Below, piece after piece: positions 29,530 to 39,130 of a stretch of 64,000 nt of DNA (the stretch's first letter is position 1; every line of letters starts with the position of its first letter). The DNA is from Candidatus Pantoea formicae. Lineage in GTDB: Bacteria > Pseudomonadota > Gammaproteobacteria > Enterobacterales > Enterobacteriaceae. The notes beneath the pieces are model-generated. The model worked only from the letters and a program-made list of their open reading frames with translations. It was not told the DNA's origin and searched no databases. The stretch spans positions 372,001 through 436,000 of the forward strand of contig NZ_VWXD01000003.1 of assembly GCF_011752625.1 (NCBI RefSeq). Reading direction: 5' to 3'. The position numbers and the translations under genes were made by a program.

Positions 29530-29850
29530 TTACTTACGCAACCACTGTCCGTTAATCCCACGCACATACTCGCCGCTGCCTGCACGGCTCACCAGTTTCT
29601 CTCCCGCGATGCGTGCCACTTCACTGGTGGTCAGGTTGTTCTGCTGCGCCACACGCTGATACTGCTGCGTACGCCCGTCATTAATGCGTTTAACCAGTGC
29701 CAGAGTTTCATCATCCTGTTGCCGCGCGGCGATAAAACCACTTAGTGTTTCGCCCACACGCCCCTGCTGTCGCGCTTCGTCAAGCGTCAATGCCCACGCT
29801 GATGGCACCAGCAGCAGCGCCAGAATCAATGCGATCCCTTTGCTTCTCAT
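29530..29850 (-). CDS. ydbL: YdbL, DUF1318 periplasmic protein
   Basis: A 106-residue exported protein. The signal peptide ends at about PSAWA. The mature part is DUF1318 (LTLDEARQQGRVGE, ARQQDDETLALVKRIN, YVRGINGQWLRK). In E. coli YdbL works with YdbH and YnbE in phospholipid transport between the membranes and is thought to keep YdbH-YnbE complexes in check. ATG 29850 was chosen: it has GAGGAGG upstream, while the longer frame begins at a TTG. It is last in the ydbH-ynbE-ydbL operon, 11 bp after ynbE. Confidence 0.94.
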   Translation of the reverse strand: MRSKGIALILALLLVPSAWALTLDEARQQGRVGETLSGFIAARQQDDETLALVKRINDGRTQQYQRVAQQNNLTTSEVARIAGEKLVSRAGSGEYVRGINGQWLRK

Positions 29851-29861
29851 ACTGACCCTCC

Positions 29862-30047
29862 TCAAAACAGCCCGCTCTGATTTTTCAGCAGCGCTTCCAC
29901 GTCTTTATCCACTTTGATGTGAATTTCATGTTCAATCTTCACGTTCATGTTGATAGTGATCGGCTCTTTCGGTGCTGCCACTTCAATGCGCGGTACGCAA
30001 CCCGTGATTGGCAATAGCGCCAGTAACAGCAATGCCCTGAGGCTCAT
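29862..30047 (-). CDS. ynbE: YnbE, outer membrane lipoprotein partner of YdbH
   Basis: A 61-residue lipoprotein. The lipobox is LPITGC, with the lipid-bearing Cys at residue 17. The strongly conserved core is CVPRIEVAAPKEPITINM, followed by NVKIEHEIHIKVDKDVE, which can add a beta strand to the open end of the YdbH groove. Its ATG overlaps the ydbH stop by four bases, implying coupled translation. Confidence 0.95.
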   Translation of the reverse strand: MSLRALLLLALLPITGCVPRIEVAAPKEPITINMNVKIEHEIHIKVDKDVEALLKNQSGLF

Positions 30048-32662
30048 GGTTGGGGATCCTTCTTAGATGGCAGGGTGGCATTTTGCTCCACCCATGATTG
30101 CAAATTATCGCCAAAGCGCAGGCTGCGCCACAGCTGGAACAGGTTTTCCTGATGTCGATAGTTGAGATTGATCGACTGGCGGCGATTACTAAACTGGCTG
30201 GTGCCTTTCACTTCTGACTGCATCGTCAAATTACCAAAATTATCTAAATCAATCGTCGCCCAGGAGCGGGAAATTTCCATGTAGCGCAGCCAGTCCATCG
30301 CCGCACCAGCAGCAAAGTTATTGCTGACAATCGCATCAGCCATGTCTTTATCCATGCGGAAGGTGAGCGGTCCACTGTTGGCAATCCACCCCTTCTCAAT
30401 CAGCCATTGTGGGTTATTCACCCACAGCGGCAGCTCACCATTGACCTTGCCCGACATGGCAAACTGTTTAGGTTTGATGGCGGTAATCAGCTTGCTGAGG
30501 TTGATCTCGCGTAGAGAGACACGGGCAGGCTCATGCTGCGGCATGCGCAGTTCAGGCATGCTGACATGACCGCCAAGCAGATCGAGGTTTACATTACTCA
30601 GCGTGAGCGGCTGACGCTCCTGCCATGGATAATGCCCTTGCAAATCGGCAGTAATATTCTGGAGGGTAAACTGGTTTTTGACTTCGGCAATGCGCAGCGA
30701 AACCGGACCTCGGCGTCCCAGTTGCCATTGATGATCCTTTAAGCGGAACGGCAGTGTGAAATCGACACCATTGATTTCACTGTCCGGCATCCACAGGCTG
30801 CCCTTTTTCACTGCCCAGAACCCACCCGCTTCAAAACCCTGATCGCTGGCGGCAGAGAAAGCCATTTGCGCGCGCAGTTCGCCAGACTGAATACGCATTT
30901 TGAGATCGCTGCTTAACAGCGGTTGAAATACCGTCAGCGACTGTGCAGGCCACCAGGCCTCGCCGCGAAGACGTTCCCCATCCCAGCGACCATGCACGCG
31001 TACTGGGCCAATGTCTTCCGCCATCAGTTGTCCCCGCCAGTTAAACCGGCTGGGATCGCTGCCTTTCGCTGCAAAATCTAACTCGGAGGGAGGAAGCCAG
31101 CCGCCATAACTGAACTGGGTCTGTCCAGACTTCAGCGTGAACCCGCCAGTGAAAGCGGGATGGTCAAGATCACGTTGCCAGCGAACGGGGGCTGAAAGGG
31201 TCAGCCGGGGTTTGTCCACCTGCACCATGCCATAAGCCAGTTGATCAAAACCGGTATCAAGCGTATCGAGACTTATCAAGGTATCTAGCCAGCTACCGGT
31301 TCCTTTAACGTCCCATTTGGCATTCAGCGGTGCCATCTCCCCCTCACCCCAGTAACGCCAATTCCAGCGTCCGCTGTCCGGCCAGAAATTGCTGGCACGG
31401 CCGTCAAGATGCAGGTTAAAGCGGCCAAAGCTGGGATCGTGGGCCTTAAGAATCGCCTGCAATCGCCCATTGATGCCACCCGAGGCAAGAGTGACCCCCG
31501 CCAGTGGCCAGCGCGCTTCATCCACTTCCAGCGTGGAAAGCAAACGCCCGCGTAAACGCAACAATGCTCCCTGCTTCAAACTCACCTGCGGGTCGGTCAA
31601 CATGCCGTGTAACACACCGGGCATACTGCCGAAAAGTTGTAACTCGGCAAGTTTACTCTCGCCGGTCAGTTGGAAAGGTAGATGACTGTCGGTCAGGCTC
31701 AGCGTGCCCGGCCCCACGCTCAGCACCAGGTTCCCTTTACCGCCACGACCTTGCGTGATTAGATTAAAACGGCCGCTGACTTGGGTGTTTTCAAGCCCCT
31801 GTTGCCAGTTATCCAGCGTCAGCGCCATCCCACCAGACAGTGGCTGTTCCGCCTGTGGCCAGCGCCAGTGACCTTGGGTGATACGAATCTGTTGGGCATC
31901 AACTTGCCACGGCAGTTGCAAAAGCGGCTGTTCGTCACCCTGTTGATTGATCACCAGCGTACCCTGCTGCTTCTGCCAGTTCAGCGTCACCGAGAGCGGT
32001 TGAGGCCATTGCGTCAGATTGACATCGCCATTCAACTCACCCGCCACGGGCAAGCCATCGGCAAAGGTGGGCAGCGTGACATCACCGTGCAGTTCGAGTG
32101 GTTTCGGCAACAAGGGATGATTGAGCTGCAACTGGGCGATATGCAATTCCTGCCCTTGCAGGCGCGCATCCACACGGAGGTTATCGCCCTGATAGTGTAA
32201 TTGCTGCGCATCCTTGTCTAACTGGAGGTCAAAGCGACCGGCATACTGTTGCCACGGGAGAATGCTGAGTTGACCAAGGTGGATATCTGCGCCTGGAAGC
32301 ATCTGCTGCCATTCTGTCAGACTACGCGGTGCCCCACTGGCATCGCTTTTCGGTAACGCTTGTAGGCAATCGCTGTTCAACTGCAAAGCCTGGGCATTCA
32401 GTTGCCAGCGTTGGTGTTGCCAGCCCAGCGATGCGTCTTCGATCTTCGCCAGCGTACAATCCCCCACCAGGTAGCGGACTTCGGGGAAATGCAGGCCGCC
32501 CTGATGCCAACGAGGCGATCCCTGCAACTCGACGCGTGTGCTTTCGGGTAGCCAAATACCGGCCAGACGCGGCAGCCACTGCGTCAACGTCAGCAGCAGC
32601 CCCAGCAGCAGCAGTATCAGCGCCAGTAGCGCAGCAAGTGTTCGACGAAGGCCCCGCGTCAT
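30044..32662 (-). CDS. ydbH: YdbH, AsmA-like intermembrane lipid transport protein
   Basis: An 872-residue member of the AsmA-like group with TamB and YhdP. One N-terminal TM anchor (about residues 8-28, Leu-rich) is followed by a long series of amphipathic beta strands expected to form a lipid-carrying groove across the periplasm. A DUF748/YdbH-type C-terminal region contains MDKDMADAIVSNNFAAGAA. Together with YhdP and TamB it moves phospholipids to the outer membrane in E. coli. It starts the ydbH-ynbE-ydbL operon and is divergent from ldhA. Confidence 0.95.
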   Translation of the reverse strand: MTRGLRRTLAALLALILLLLGLLLTLTQWLPRLAGIWLPESTRVELQGSPRWHQGGLHFPEVRYLVGDCTLAKIEDASLGWQHQRWQLNAQALQLNSDCLQALPKSDASGAPRSLTEWQQMLPGADIHLGQLSILPWQQYAGRFDLQLDKDAQQLHYQGDNLRVDARLQGQELHIAQLQLNHPLLPKPLELHGDVTLPTFADGLPVAGELNGDVNLTQWPQPLSVTLNWQKQQGTLVINQQGDEQPLLQLPWQVDAQQIRITQGHWRWPQAEQPLSGGMALTLDNWQQGLENTQVSGRFNLITQGRGGKGNLVLSVGPGTLSLTDSHLPFQLTGESKLAELQLFGSMPGVLHGMLTDPQVSLKQGALLRLRGRLLSTLEVDEARWPLAGVTLASGGINGRLQAILKAHDPSFGRFNLHLDGRASNFWPDSGRWNWRYWGEGEMAPLNAKWDVKGTGSWLDTLISLDTLDTGFDQLAYGMVQVDKPRLTLSAPVRWQRDLDHPAFTGGFTLKSGQTQFSYGGWLPPSELDFAAKGSDPSRFNWRGQLMAEDIGPVRVHGRWDGERLRGEAWWPAQSLTVFQPLLSSDLKMRIQSGELRAQMAFSAASDQGFEAGGFWAVKKGSLWMPDSEINGVDFTLPFRLKDHQWQLGRRGPVSLRIAEVKNQFTLQNITADLQGHYPWQERQPLTLSNVNLDLLGGHVSMPELRMPQHEPARVSLREINLSKLITAIKPKQFAMSGKVNGELPLWVNNPQWLIEKGWIANSGPLTFRMDKDMADAIVSNNFAAGAAMDWLRYMEISRSWATIDLDNFGNLTMQSEVKGTSQFSNRRQSINLNYRHQENLFQLWRSLRFGDNLQSWVEQNATLPSKKDPQP

Positions 32663-32827
32663 GGCAGCTAACTTTCCTGTTCTTTACGCAATCCTGACAG
32701 AGATGATGTCATGTTATGCCTGGCAAATGAAGGTGTTAGCTTAATAGCCTGGTTGAAGATCAGCAAAATAACGCGGAAAACGTTATCCTGTTGTGATACC
32801 GACATTGCATTTTTCAGGAGCGAAACA

Positions 32828-33820
32828 ATGAAAGTTGCGGTTTACAGTACCAAACACTACGACCAGAAATACCTTGAACACGTCAATGCCAGCTATGGAT
32901 TCGAGCTGCAGTTCTTTGATTTCCTGCTCAGCAAAGCCACGGCGAAGAACGCCGCGGGCTGTGATGCGGTGTGCATCTTCGTGAATGACGATGGCAGTAA
33001 AGAGGTACTGGAAGAGCTGGCAGAGCTGGGCGTGAAATACATTGCGTTACGCTGTGCCGGTTTCAACAATGTGGATCTCGCAGCCGCTGCAACACTGGGC
33101 CTTCAGGTGGTGCGCGTGCCAGCCTACTCACCGGAAGCCGTCGCAGAACATGCGGTAGGATTGATGATGACGCTGAATCGGCGTATCCATCGCGCCTATC
33201 AGCGCACACGTGACGCTAACTTTTCGCTCGATGGCTTAACCGGCTTCAACATGCATAACAAAACTGCTGGCGTTGTGGGTACTGGCAAAATTGGGGTGGC
33301 GGCGATGCGCATCCTGAAAGGTTTTGGCATGCGTCTGCTGGCATTTGATCCTTACCCGAGCGCCGCAGCTCTTGAACTCGGTGCGGAGTATGTCGATCTT
33401 AAAACGCTTTTTGCTGAATCTGATGTGATTACCCTTCACTGCCCGCTCACACCGGAAAACCATCATCTGCTTAACGCAACGGCATTCAGCCAAATGAAAG
33501 ACGGCGTGATGATCATTAACACCAGTCGGGGTGGCTTAATTGATTCACAGGCGGCAATTGATGCGCTGAAACAGCAGAAGATTGGTTCGCTGGGCATGGA
33601 TGTATATGAAAACGAACGCGACCTGTTCTTTGAGGACAAGTCGAATGATGTGATTCAGGACGATATCTTCCGTCGCCTCTCTGCCTGCCATAATGTGCTG
33701 TTCACTGGACATCAGGCATTTTTGACGGCGGAAGCCCTGACGGCGATTTCAGAAACTACGCTCAGTAATTTGCAACAGCTTGAACGTGGCGAAATCAGCC
33801 CGAATCAGGTCAAAGCTTAA
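32828..33820 (+). CDS. ldhA: D-lactate dehydrogenase (fermentative)
   Basis: A 330-residue NAD-dependent D-2-hydroxyacid dehydrogenase that reduces pyruvate to D-lactate during mixed-acid fermentation. The Rossmann motif GTGKIG is at 151-156. Catalytic residues are R234 in NTSRGGLID, the Glu in DVYENERD (261/263) and H295 in FTGHQAF. ATG 32828 follows CAGGAG and matches the family start; the frame extends upstream to 32711 without support. It is divergent from ydbH. Confidence 0.97.
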   Translation: MKVAVYSTKHYDQKYLEHVNASYGFELQFFDFLLSKATAKNAAGCDAVCIFVNDDGSKEVLEELAELGVKYIALRCAGFNNVDLAAAATLGLQVVRVPAYSPEAVAEHAVGLMMTLNRRIHRAYQRTRDANFSLDGLTGFNMHNKTAGVVGTGKIGVAAMRILKGFGMRLLAFDPYPSAAALELGAEYVDLKTLFAESDVITLHCPLTPENHHLLNATAFSQMKDGVMIINTSRGGLIDSQAAIDALKQQKIGSLGMDVYENERDLFFEDKSNDVIQDDIFRRLSACHNVLFTGHQAFLTAEALTAISETTLSNLQQLERGEISPNQVKA

Positions 33821-33836
33821 GGGTTTTGCGCCTGCA

Positions 33837-34109
33837 TCAGCGGGCGCACTGTCCACCCATCAGCGCTTGCTCATCACAGCGGCGGCCATTCGCCAGTTGG
33901 CACATGCCAATACGCGAACCGTCTAACTGACGTGAAAATGCCAATGTACCCCCGGCATTACTACAATTCACTTCAGCCATCGATGCCATCACAACATGCG
34001 GTTGAACGTGTGCAGCAGTCGCCTGTTGCGGTGGTTCGTTATCACTATTGCTGCTGCAGGCAGAAAGTAACAGCGCTGCACCGGCCAGCAGTAAAGTAGC
34101 GGCTTTCAT
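33837..34109 (-). CDS. DUF333 small lipoprotein
   Basis: A 90-residue lipoprotein. The lipobox is LLSAC, with Cys at about residue 18. The C-terminal half is a DUF333 domain: NCSNAGGTLAFSR, then GMCQLANGRRCDEQALMGGQC, with paired Cys likely forming disulfides in the periplasm. DUF333 proteins include E. coli YoaF; function is unknown. ATG 34109 has CGGAG eight bases upstream, and the 38-residue upstream extension is rejected. It converges with ldhA, where E. coli carries hslJ. Confidence 0.85.
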   Translation of the reverse strand: MKAATLLLAGAALLLSACSSNSDNEPPQQATAAHVQPHVVMASMAEVNCSNAGGTLAFSRQLDGSRIGMCQLANGRRCDEQALMGGQCAR

Positions 34110-34297
34110 CGGTCGGGCTCCGGGGAGTTGGGCGTAAAAGAGCCACCAGCATATGTCAGGCAGGATAACGGGTCGATAGCCGACACAGCTTTTTACAAAA
34201 TTTAATATCGTCTTTTGCAAGCAGAATTATCCTGATTGAACGCACTCATCCTTTCCTGTGAAAATTATTAATATTTATCAACACCTAAGGAGGAACA

Positions 34298-34954
34298 ATG
34301 TTAACGGATATGCTCATCCGTATTGCCTTGGCCGGGATACTCGGTGGCCTGATTGGACTCGAACGCCAGATGCGCGCGAAAGAAGCCGGGCTGCGAACCC
34401 ACATTCTGGTGGGCATCGGCAGCGCCATGTTCATGTTGGTATCCAAATATGGCTTCTCTGACATGCTGAATAGCGACCATGTGGCGCTCGATCCCAGCCG
34501 TATTGCCGCACAGGTTGTCAGCGGCATGGGCTTCCTCGGCGCGGGCACTATCATCATCCAAAAACAGATCGTCAAGGGATTGACCACAGCCGCAGGATTA
34601 TGGGTAACGGCGGCCATTGGCCTGGTTATCGGTAGCGGCATGTACGAGATCGGCATTTACGGAACCGTATTGGCGCTGGTGGTGCTTGAAACCTTCCGCC
34701 GTCTGAGTCATTTGTTGATTGGTCGCCACCACACGCTGCTGGTGCATTTAAAACCTAAAAGCGTGCCGCTGGTTCTGCTGGTGCTTCAACGCGAAAAATT
34801 ACGCTATGGCCATATTGCGGTAGTCAATCGGGACGAAGAGAGCGGTTTGTGTGAATTAAGCGTTGAAGTGACATTGTCACGTAGAGCACCCATGCACAGC
34901 ATTTATGACAAAGTCATCGAAATCAAAGGGGTTCACTCGCTAGAGATGATGTAA
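34298..34954 (+). CDS. MgtC/SapB-family inner membrane protein
   Basis: A 218-residue protein. The N-terminal membrane domain (about residues 1-130, four to five TM segments) has the MgtC signatures AGILGGLIGLERQ, KEAGLRTHILVGIGSAMFML and GMGFLGAGTIIIQK. A cytoplasmic ACT-like domain (about 145-218) follows. MgtC proper helps survival at low Mg2+ and in macrophages by acting on the F-ATP synthase; this paralogue is closer to the generic YhiD-like group, so that role is not assured. The ribosome site AAGGAGGAAC is very strong. Confidence 0.88.
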   Translation: MLTDMLIRIALAGILGGLIGLERQMRAKEAGLRTHILVGIGSAMFMLVSKYGFSDMLNSDHVALDPSRIAAQVVSGMGFLGAGTIIIQKQIVKGLTTAAGLWVTAAIGLVIGSGMYEIGIYGTVLALVVLETFRRLSHLLIGRHHTLLVHLKPKSVPLVLLVLQREKLRYGHIAVVNRDEESGLCELSVEVTLSRRAPMHSIYDKVIEIKGVHSLEMM

Positions 34955-35091
34955 AAAACAGCAATCTTAGATGTCTGTGCGTTCACCGCTGTTCACCACA
35001 CAGATGAAAAAGTCCTGACCCCGCGCTTTGCTAGACTGAATCATTACCCCCGTAAATTTTATGGGATTCTCAGCGTAGCAAAGGATGTTTT

Positions 35092-38000
35092 ATGATTACC
35101 ATCGACGGCAACGGTGCTGTGGCCTCGGTCGCTTTCCGCACCAGTGAAGTGATCGCCATCTATCCGATCACCCCCAGTTCCACTATGGCTGAACTGGCGG
35201 ATAGCTGGTCAGGCGAAGGCCGCCGTAACATCTGGGGCGATATCCCACGCGTGGTCGAGATGCAGTCGGAAGGCGGCGCCATTGCTACCGTGCATGGCGC
35301 ATTGCAAACCGGCGCCCTTTCCACCACCTTTACCTCATCGCAGGGCCTGCTGCTGATGATCCCCACGCTGTATAAACTAGCAGGACAACTTACCCCCTTT
35401 GTACTGCACGTTGCGGCGCGTACGGTGGCCACCCATGCCCTCTCTATCTTTGGTGATCATTCAGACGTCATGGCGGTGCGCCAGACCGGTTGCGCGCAAC
35501 TCTGTGCTTCCAGCGTTCAGGAGGCGCAGGATTTCGCACTGATTTCTCAAATGGCCTCACTCAACAGCCGCGTGCCTTTTATTCACTTCTTTGATGGTTT
35601 CCGCACCTCACACGAGATCAATAAAATTGTGCCGATCAGCGATGAAACCTTGAAGGCGCTGATGCCCGCACAAGCCATCGCCAACCACCGTGCTCGAGCG
35701 TTGACACCTGACCACCCCACCATTCGCGGTACCTCAGCCAACCCCGATACCTATTTCCAGTCACGCGAGGCAACGAACAGCTGGTATGACGCCTGTACCG
35801 GCCATGTTGAAGCCGCCATGGCCGCATTTGGCGCTGACACCGGCCGGCATTATCGCCCCTTTGAATATTACGGTCACCCTCAAGCGGACCGCGTGATAGT
35901 AATGATGGGCTCCGGTTGCGGAACGGCCGAAGAAGCTATTGATGCCATGCTGCAACGTGGCGAGAAAGTGGGTTTGGTGAAAGTACGCCTCTATCGACCG
36001 TTCTCGGCCACACACCTGATTAACACTTTGCCGTCTTCTGTTCAGCGAATTGCAGTTTTGGATCGCACTAAAGAGCCGGGTGCGCTCGGTGAGCCGCTGT
36101 TTCTTGATGTGATGACGGCACTGGCAGAAGCCTACAGCCGGGGTGAGCGCGCCACGCTGCCTCGAGTGATTGGTGGACGCTATGGTTTATCCTCCAAAGA
36201 GTTCGCGCCGGATGCCGTGTTGGCAGTGTTCCGTGCCCTGCAACGTGAGCAGCCTCCCGCGCGCTTTACCGTGGGCATTTACGATGACGTCACGCATTTA
36301 TCCCTGCCCATGGAAAGCAATATCGTGCCGAATCGTGCGCGGTTGGAAGCGCTGTTCTACGGGCTGGGCAGTGACGGCAGCGTGAGTGCCAGTAAAAATA
36401 ATCTGAAGATTATCGGCAATGCTACGCCGTGGCATGTTCAAGGCTATTTTGTCTATGACTCGAAAAAAGCCGGTGGCCTGACCGTTTCGCATCTGCGCGT
36501 GAGTGAACATCCCATTCAATCCGCCTATCTGGTGCAGCAGGCCGATTTTATCGGCTGCCATCAGCTGCAATTTATTGATCAGTATTCGATGCTCGATCAG
36601 CTAAAACCAGGCGGGATTTTCCTGCTTAATACTCCCTATGCCGCTGATGAAGTGTGGTCACGTCTGCCACAGGAAGTACAAAGCCAGCTCAACGATAAGC
36701 AGGCGCATTTCTACGTGATTAACGCAGCGCGCATTGCGCGTGAATGCCAACTGGGCGCGCGTATTAATACCGTTATGCAGATGGCATTCTTTCAGCTCAC
36801 AAAAATTCTTCCCGGTGACAGTGCATTAACCGAACTGCAAAGCGCGATTGCCCGCAGTTACCGCAGTAAAGGGGAAGAGTTGGTGCAACGTAACTGGCAA
36901 GCACTGGCCATGGCTCAGCAGTCGTTAGAAGCGGTGCCGCTTCAGCCCGTTGATCATCGCAGCCCACATCGTCCACCAGTCGTGTCTGATCGCGCGCCTG
37001 ATTTCGTTAAAACCGTGACCGCGGCGATGCTGGCAGGCCTGGGTGACAAGTTGCCGGTATCAGCGCTTCCACCGGATGGCACCTGGCCCGTCGGCACCAC
37101 GCAGTGGGAGAAGCGCAACATCGCCGAAGCGATCCCCATTTGGAAGCCGGATCTTTGTACACAGTGCAATCATTGCGTTGCGGCCTGTCCGCACTCAGCG
37201 ATTCGCGCCAAAGTGGTGGTTCCTGAAGCGCTCGAATCTGCACCGGAGTCACTTGCCTCGCTGGATGTAAAATCACGCGACATGCGCGGACAAAAATATG
37301 TGCTGCAAGTTGCGCCAGAAGACTGCACCGGTTGCAACCTGTGCGTCGAGGTCTGCCCGGCCAGCGATCGTCAGAATCCCGCGATCAAAGCGATTAACAT
37401 GCAGTCACGCCTTGAACATGTCGAAACTGAAAAGACGAATTACGATGCGTTCCTCGCCTTACCGGAGATCACAGCAGAGCAGCTTGAGCGTATTGATATT
37501 CGCACTTCGCAACTGATTACACCGCTGTTCGAATACTCTGGCGCTTGTTCGGGTTGTGGTGAAACACCCTACATCAAGTTACTGACACAGCTGTACGGCG
37601 ACCGTTTGCTGATTGCTAACGCCACTGGCTGCTCGTCAATTTATGGCGGCAACTTGCCTTCCACACCTTACACCACTAACGCCGAAGGTCGCGGCCCAGC
37701 ATGGGCGAACTCACTGTTTGAAGACAATGCTGAATTCGGCCTTGGATTCCGCCTCAGTGTTGATCAACAGAAGCAGCGCGCATTGCGTCTGCTCGACCAA
37801 TGCGCACCGCAGCTACCGGCCTCATTGATAGAAGCGCTTAAAGGTGACAATGTCACTCCCTCTTTGCGCCGTGAACAGATCGTTGAACTGCGTACACAAC
37901 TGAAATCATCACCCTCACCAGAAGCGAGTGCATTAAGTGATATCGCAGATGCGTTGGTGGAAAAATCAGTCTGGTTGATCGGTGGCGATGGCTGGGCCTA

Positions 38001-38619
38001 TGACATCGGTTATGGTGGTCTTGACCACGTGATGAGCCTGAACGAGAACGTCAATGTGTTGGTGCTCGACACCCAGTGCTACTCCAACACCGGCGGGCAA
38101 GCATCCAAAGCCACACCGCTCGGAGCGGTCACCAAGTTTGGTGAGCAAGGAAAACGCAAAGCGCGCAAAGATTTGGGTATGTCTACCTTGCTGTATGGGC
38201 ATGTTTATGTTGCCCAGATATCGCTGGGTGCGCAGCTCAATCAAACGGTCAAAGCGATTCAGGAAGCGGAGGCTTGGCCTGGTCCATCATTGATCATCGC
38301 CTACAGCCCTTGTGAGGAGCACGGTTATGACCTGGCGTATAGTCATGAGCAGATGCGTTTGCTGACCACCAGCGGATTCTGGCCGCTTTATCGCTATGAT
38401 CCGCGTCGTGCTGAACAAGGTAAAGCCGCGCTCGCGTTGGATTCGCGTCCACCAACCTCGGAACTTGAACAAGCATTGATGAATGAACAACGCTTCCGTC
38501 AGTTGCAAACCCGACAACCGGAAGCCGCCAGCCAGTTGTGGCAAGAGGCGACCGAAGCCGCTCTTCAGCGTTATCAGCGGTTGGCAGAGATGGCCGGTAA
38601 AGCGGAGAAAAGTGAGTAG
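35092..38619 (+). CDS. nifJ: Pyruvate:ferredoxin/flavodoxin oxidoreductase
   Basis: A 1175-residue single-chain PFOR (E. coli YdbK). It oxidises pyruvate to acetyl-CoA and CO2 and passes electrons to ferredoxin or flavodoxin. The N-terminal domain has YPITPSSTMAE. Two ferredoxin-type 4Fe-4S motifs follow: C689 in CTQCNHCVAACP and C745 in CTGCNLCVEVCP. A third cluster ligand set starts at CSGCGETPY. The thiamine diphosphate site includes GDGWAYDIGYGG and NTGGQASK. AAAGGATG precedes the ATG. It has its own promoter region and a terminator. Confidence 0.97.
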   Translation: MITIDGNGAVASVAFRTSEVIAIYPITPSSTMAELADSWSGEGRRNIWGDIPRVVEMQSEGGAIATVHGALQTGALSTTFTSSQGLLLMIPTLYKLAGQLTPFVLHVAARTVATHALSIFGDHSDVMAVRQTGCAQLCASSVQEAQDFALISQMASLNSRVPFIHFFDGFRTSHEINKIVPISDETLKALMPAQAIANHRARALTPDHPTIRGTSANPDTYFQSREATNSWYDACTGHVEAAMAAFGADTGRHYRPFEYYGHPQADRVIVMMGSGCGTAEEAIDAMLQRGEKVGLVKVRLYRPFSATHLINTLPSSVQRIAVLDRTKEPGALGEPLFLDVMTALAEAYSRGERATLPRVIGGRYGLSSKEFAPDAVLAVFRALQREQPPARFTVGIYDDVTHLSLPMESNIVPNRARLEALFYGLGSDGSVSASKNNLKIIGNATPWHVQGYFVYDSKKAGGLTVSHLRVSEHPIQSAYLVQQADFIGCHQLQFIDQYSMLDQLKPGGIFLLNTPYAADEVWSRLPQEVQSQLNDKQAHFYVINAARIARECQLGARINTVMQMAFFQLTKILPGDSALTELQSAIARSYRSKGEELVQRNWQALAMAQQSLEAVPLQPVDHRSPHRPPVVSDRAPDFVKTVTAAMLAGLGDKLPVSALPPDGTWPVGTTQWEKRNIAEAIPIWKPDLCTQCNHCVAACPHSAIRAKVVVPEALESAPESLASLDVKSRDMRGQKYVLQVAPEDCTGCNLCVEVCPASDRQNPAIKAINMQSRLEHVETEKTNYDAFLALPEITAEQLERIDIRTSQLITPLFEYSGACSGCGETPYIKLLTQLYGDRLLIANATGCSSIYGGNLPSTPYTTNAEGRGPAWANSLFEDNAEFGLGFRLSVDQQKQRALRLLDQCAPQLPASLIEALKGDNVTPSLRREQIVELRTQLKSSPSPEASALSDIADALVEKSVWLIGGDGWAYDIGYGGLDHVMSLNENVNVLVLDTQCYSNTGGQASKATPLGAVTKFGEQGKRKARKDLGMSTLLYGHVYVAQISLGAQLNQTVKAIQEAEAWPGPSLIIAYSPCEEHGYDLAYSHEQMRLLTTSGFWPLYRYDPRRAEQGKAALALDSRPPTSELEQALMNEQRFRQLQTRQPEAASQLWQEATEAALQRYQRLAEMAGKAEKSE

Positions 38620-38627
38620 ATGAGAGA

Positions 38628-38658
38628 AGCCCGGCTGTTTGGGCCGGGCTGCTTTAAA
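38628..38658 (+). terminator. Terminator after nifJ
   Basis: AGCCCGGC and GCCGGGCT form eight pairs around TGTTTGG and are followed by GCTTTAAATTT. It lies directly against the stop of the convergent small gene at 38660. Confidence 0.8.
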
Positions 38659-38659
38659 T

Positions 38660-38860
38660 TTAACAAGGCTGAAGCTGAATGATCGCCATCTCCACCGCGC
38701 GATTGGGTGAACCGGTTAATTCACGATAGCGAAGCTGCAAGTTACGCAATTCGCTCGCTACCACCTCTTTCTCTGTTGCAGATCCGCGCTGAGCCAACTC
38801 CAGATAGCACTGCCCAACTAGCCGGCACGCTTCTTCAAACACCATATCGTACGTTTGCAT
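38660..38860 (-). CDS. Small soluble protein of 66 residues
   Basis: A 66-residue helical protein (FEEACRLVGQCYLELAQRG, ELRNLQLRYRELTG). It resembles short enterobacterial proteins of the DUF2767 type, but I am not sure of the family. The gene call is supported by an excellent ribosome site (GGAGAGGCAG before the ATG at 38858-38860) and by the flanking nifJ terminator. No signal peptide is seen and function is unknown. Confidence 0.72.
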   Translation of the reverse strand: MQTYDMVFEEACRLVGQCYLELAQRGSATEKEVVASELRNLQLRYRELTGSPNRAVEMAIIQLQPC

Positions 38861-39130
38861 CTGCCTCTCCTCACCTTTAGAAACTAAAAAAACGCTTCAT
38901 CCATCCTGTCAGGCGTATCGCTGCATAATCTTTACCCAGATCAATAAATGGGCAGATTGTTCTCGCTTTTATCGCAAGCACTCAGTGCGAAACCGTAAAA
39001 GAGATCGCATCAGATCTGGCATTCGCGGCCGCAATCCGTACCATACGCACTCATGTTAGAGGGGTTTATTGCCGCTGAAGCATTTTTCAGCCGCCAACGG
39101 CCCTTACCTTCACTCTCAAGCGTGAAAATA

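Noticed and set aside
34955..35091. MicC small RNA next to nifJ, as in E. coli
   Set aside because: The gap is short and lacks MicC pairing sequence or a terminator.
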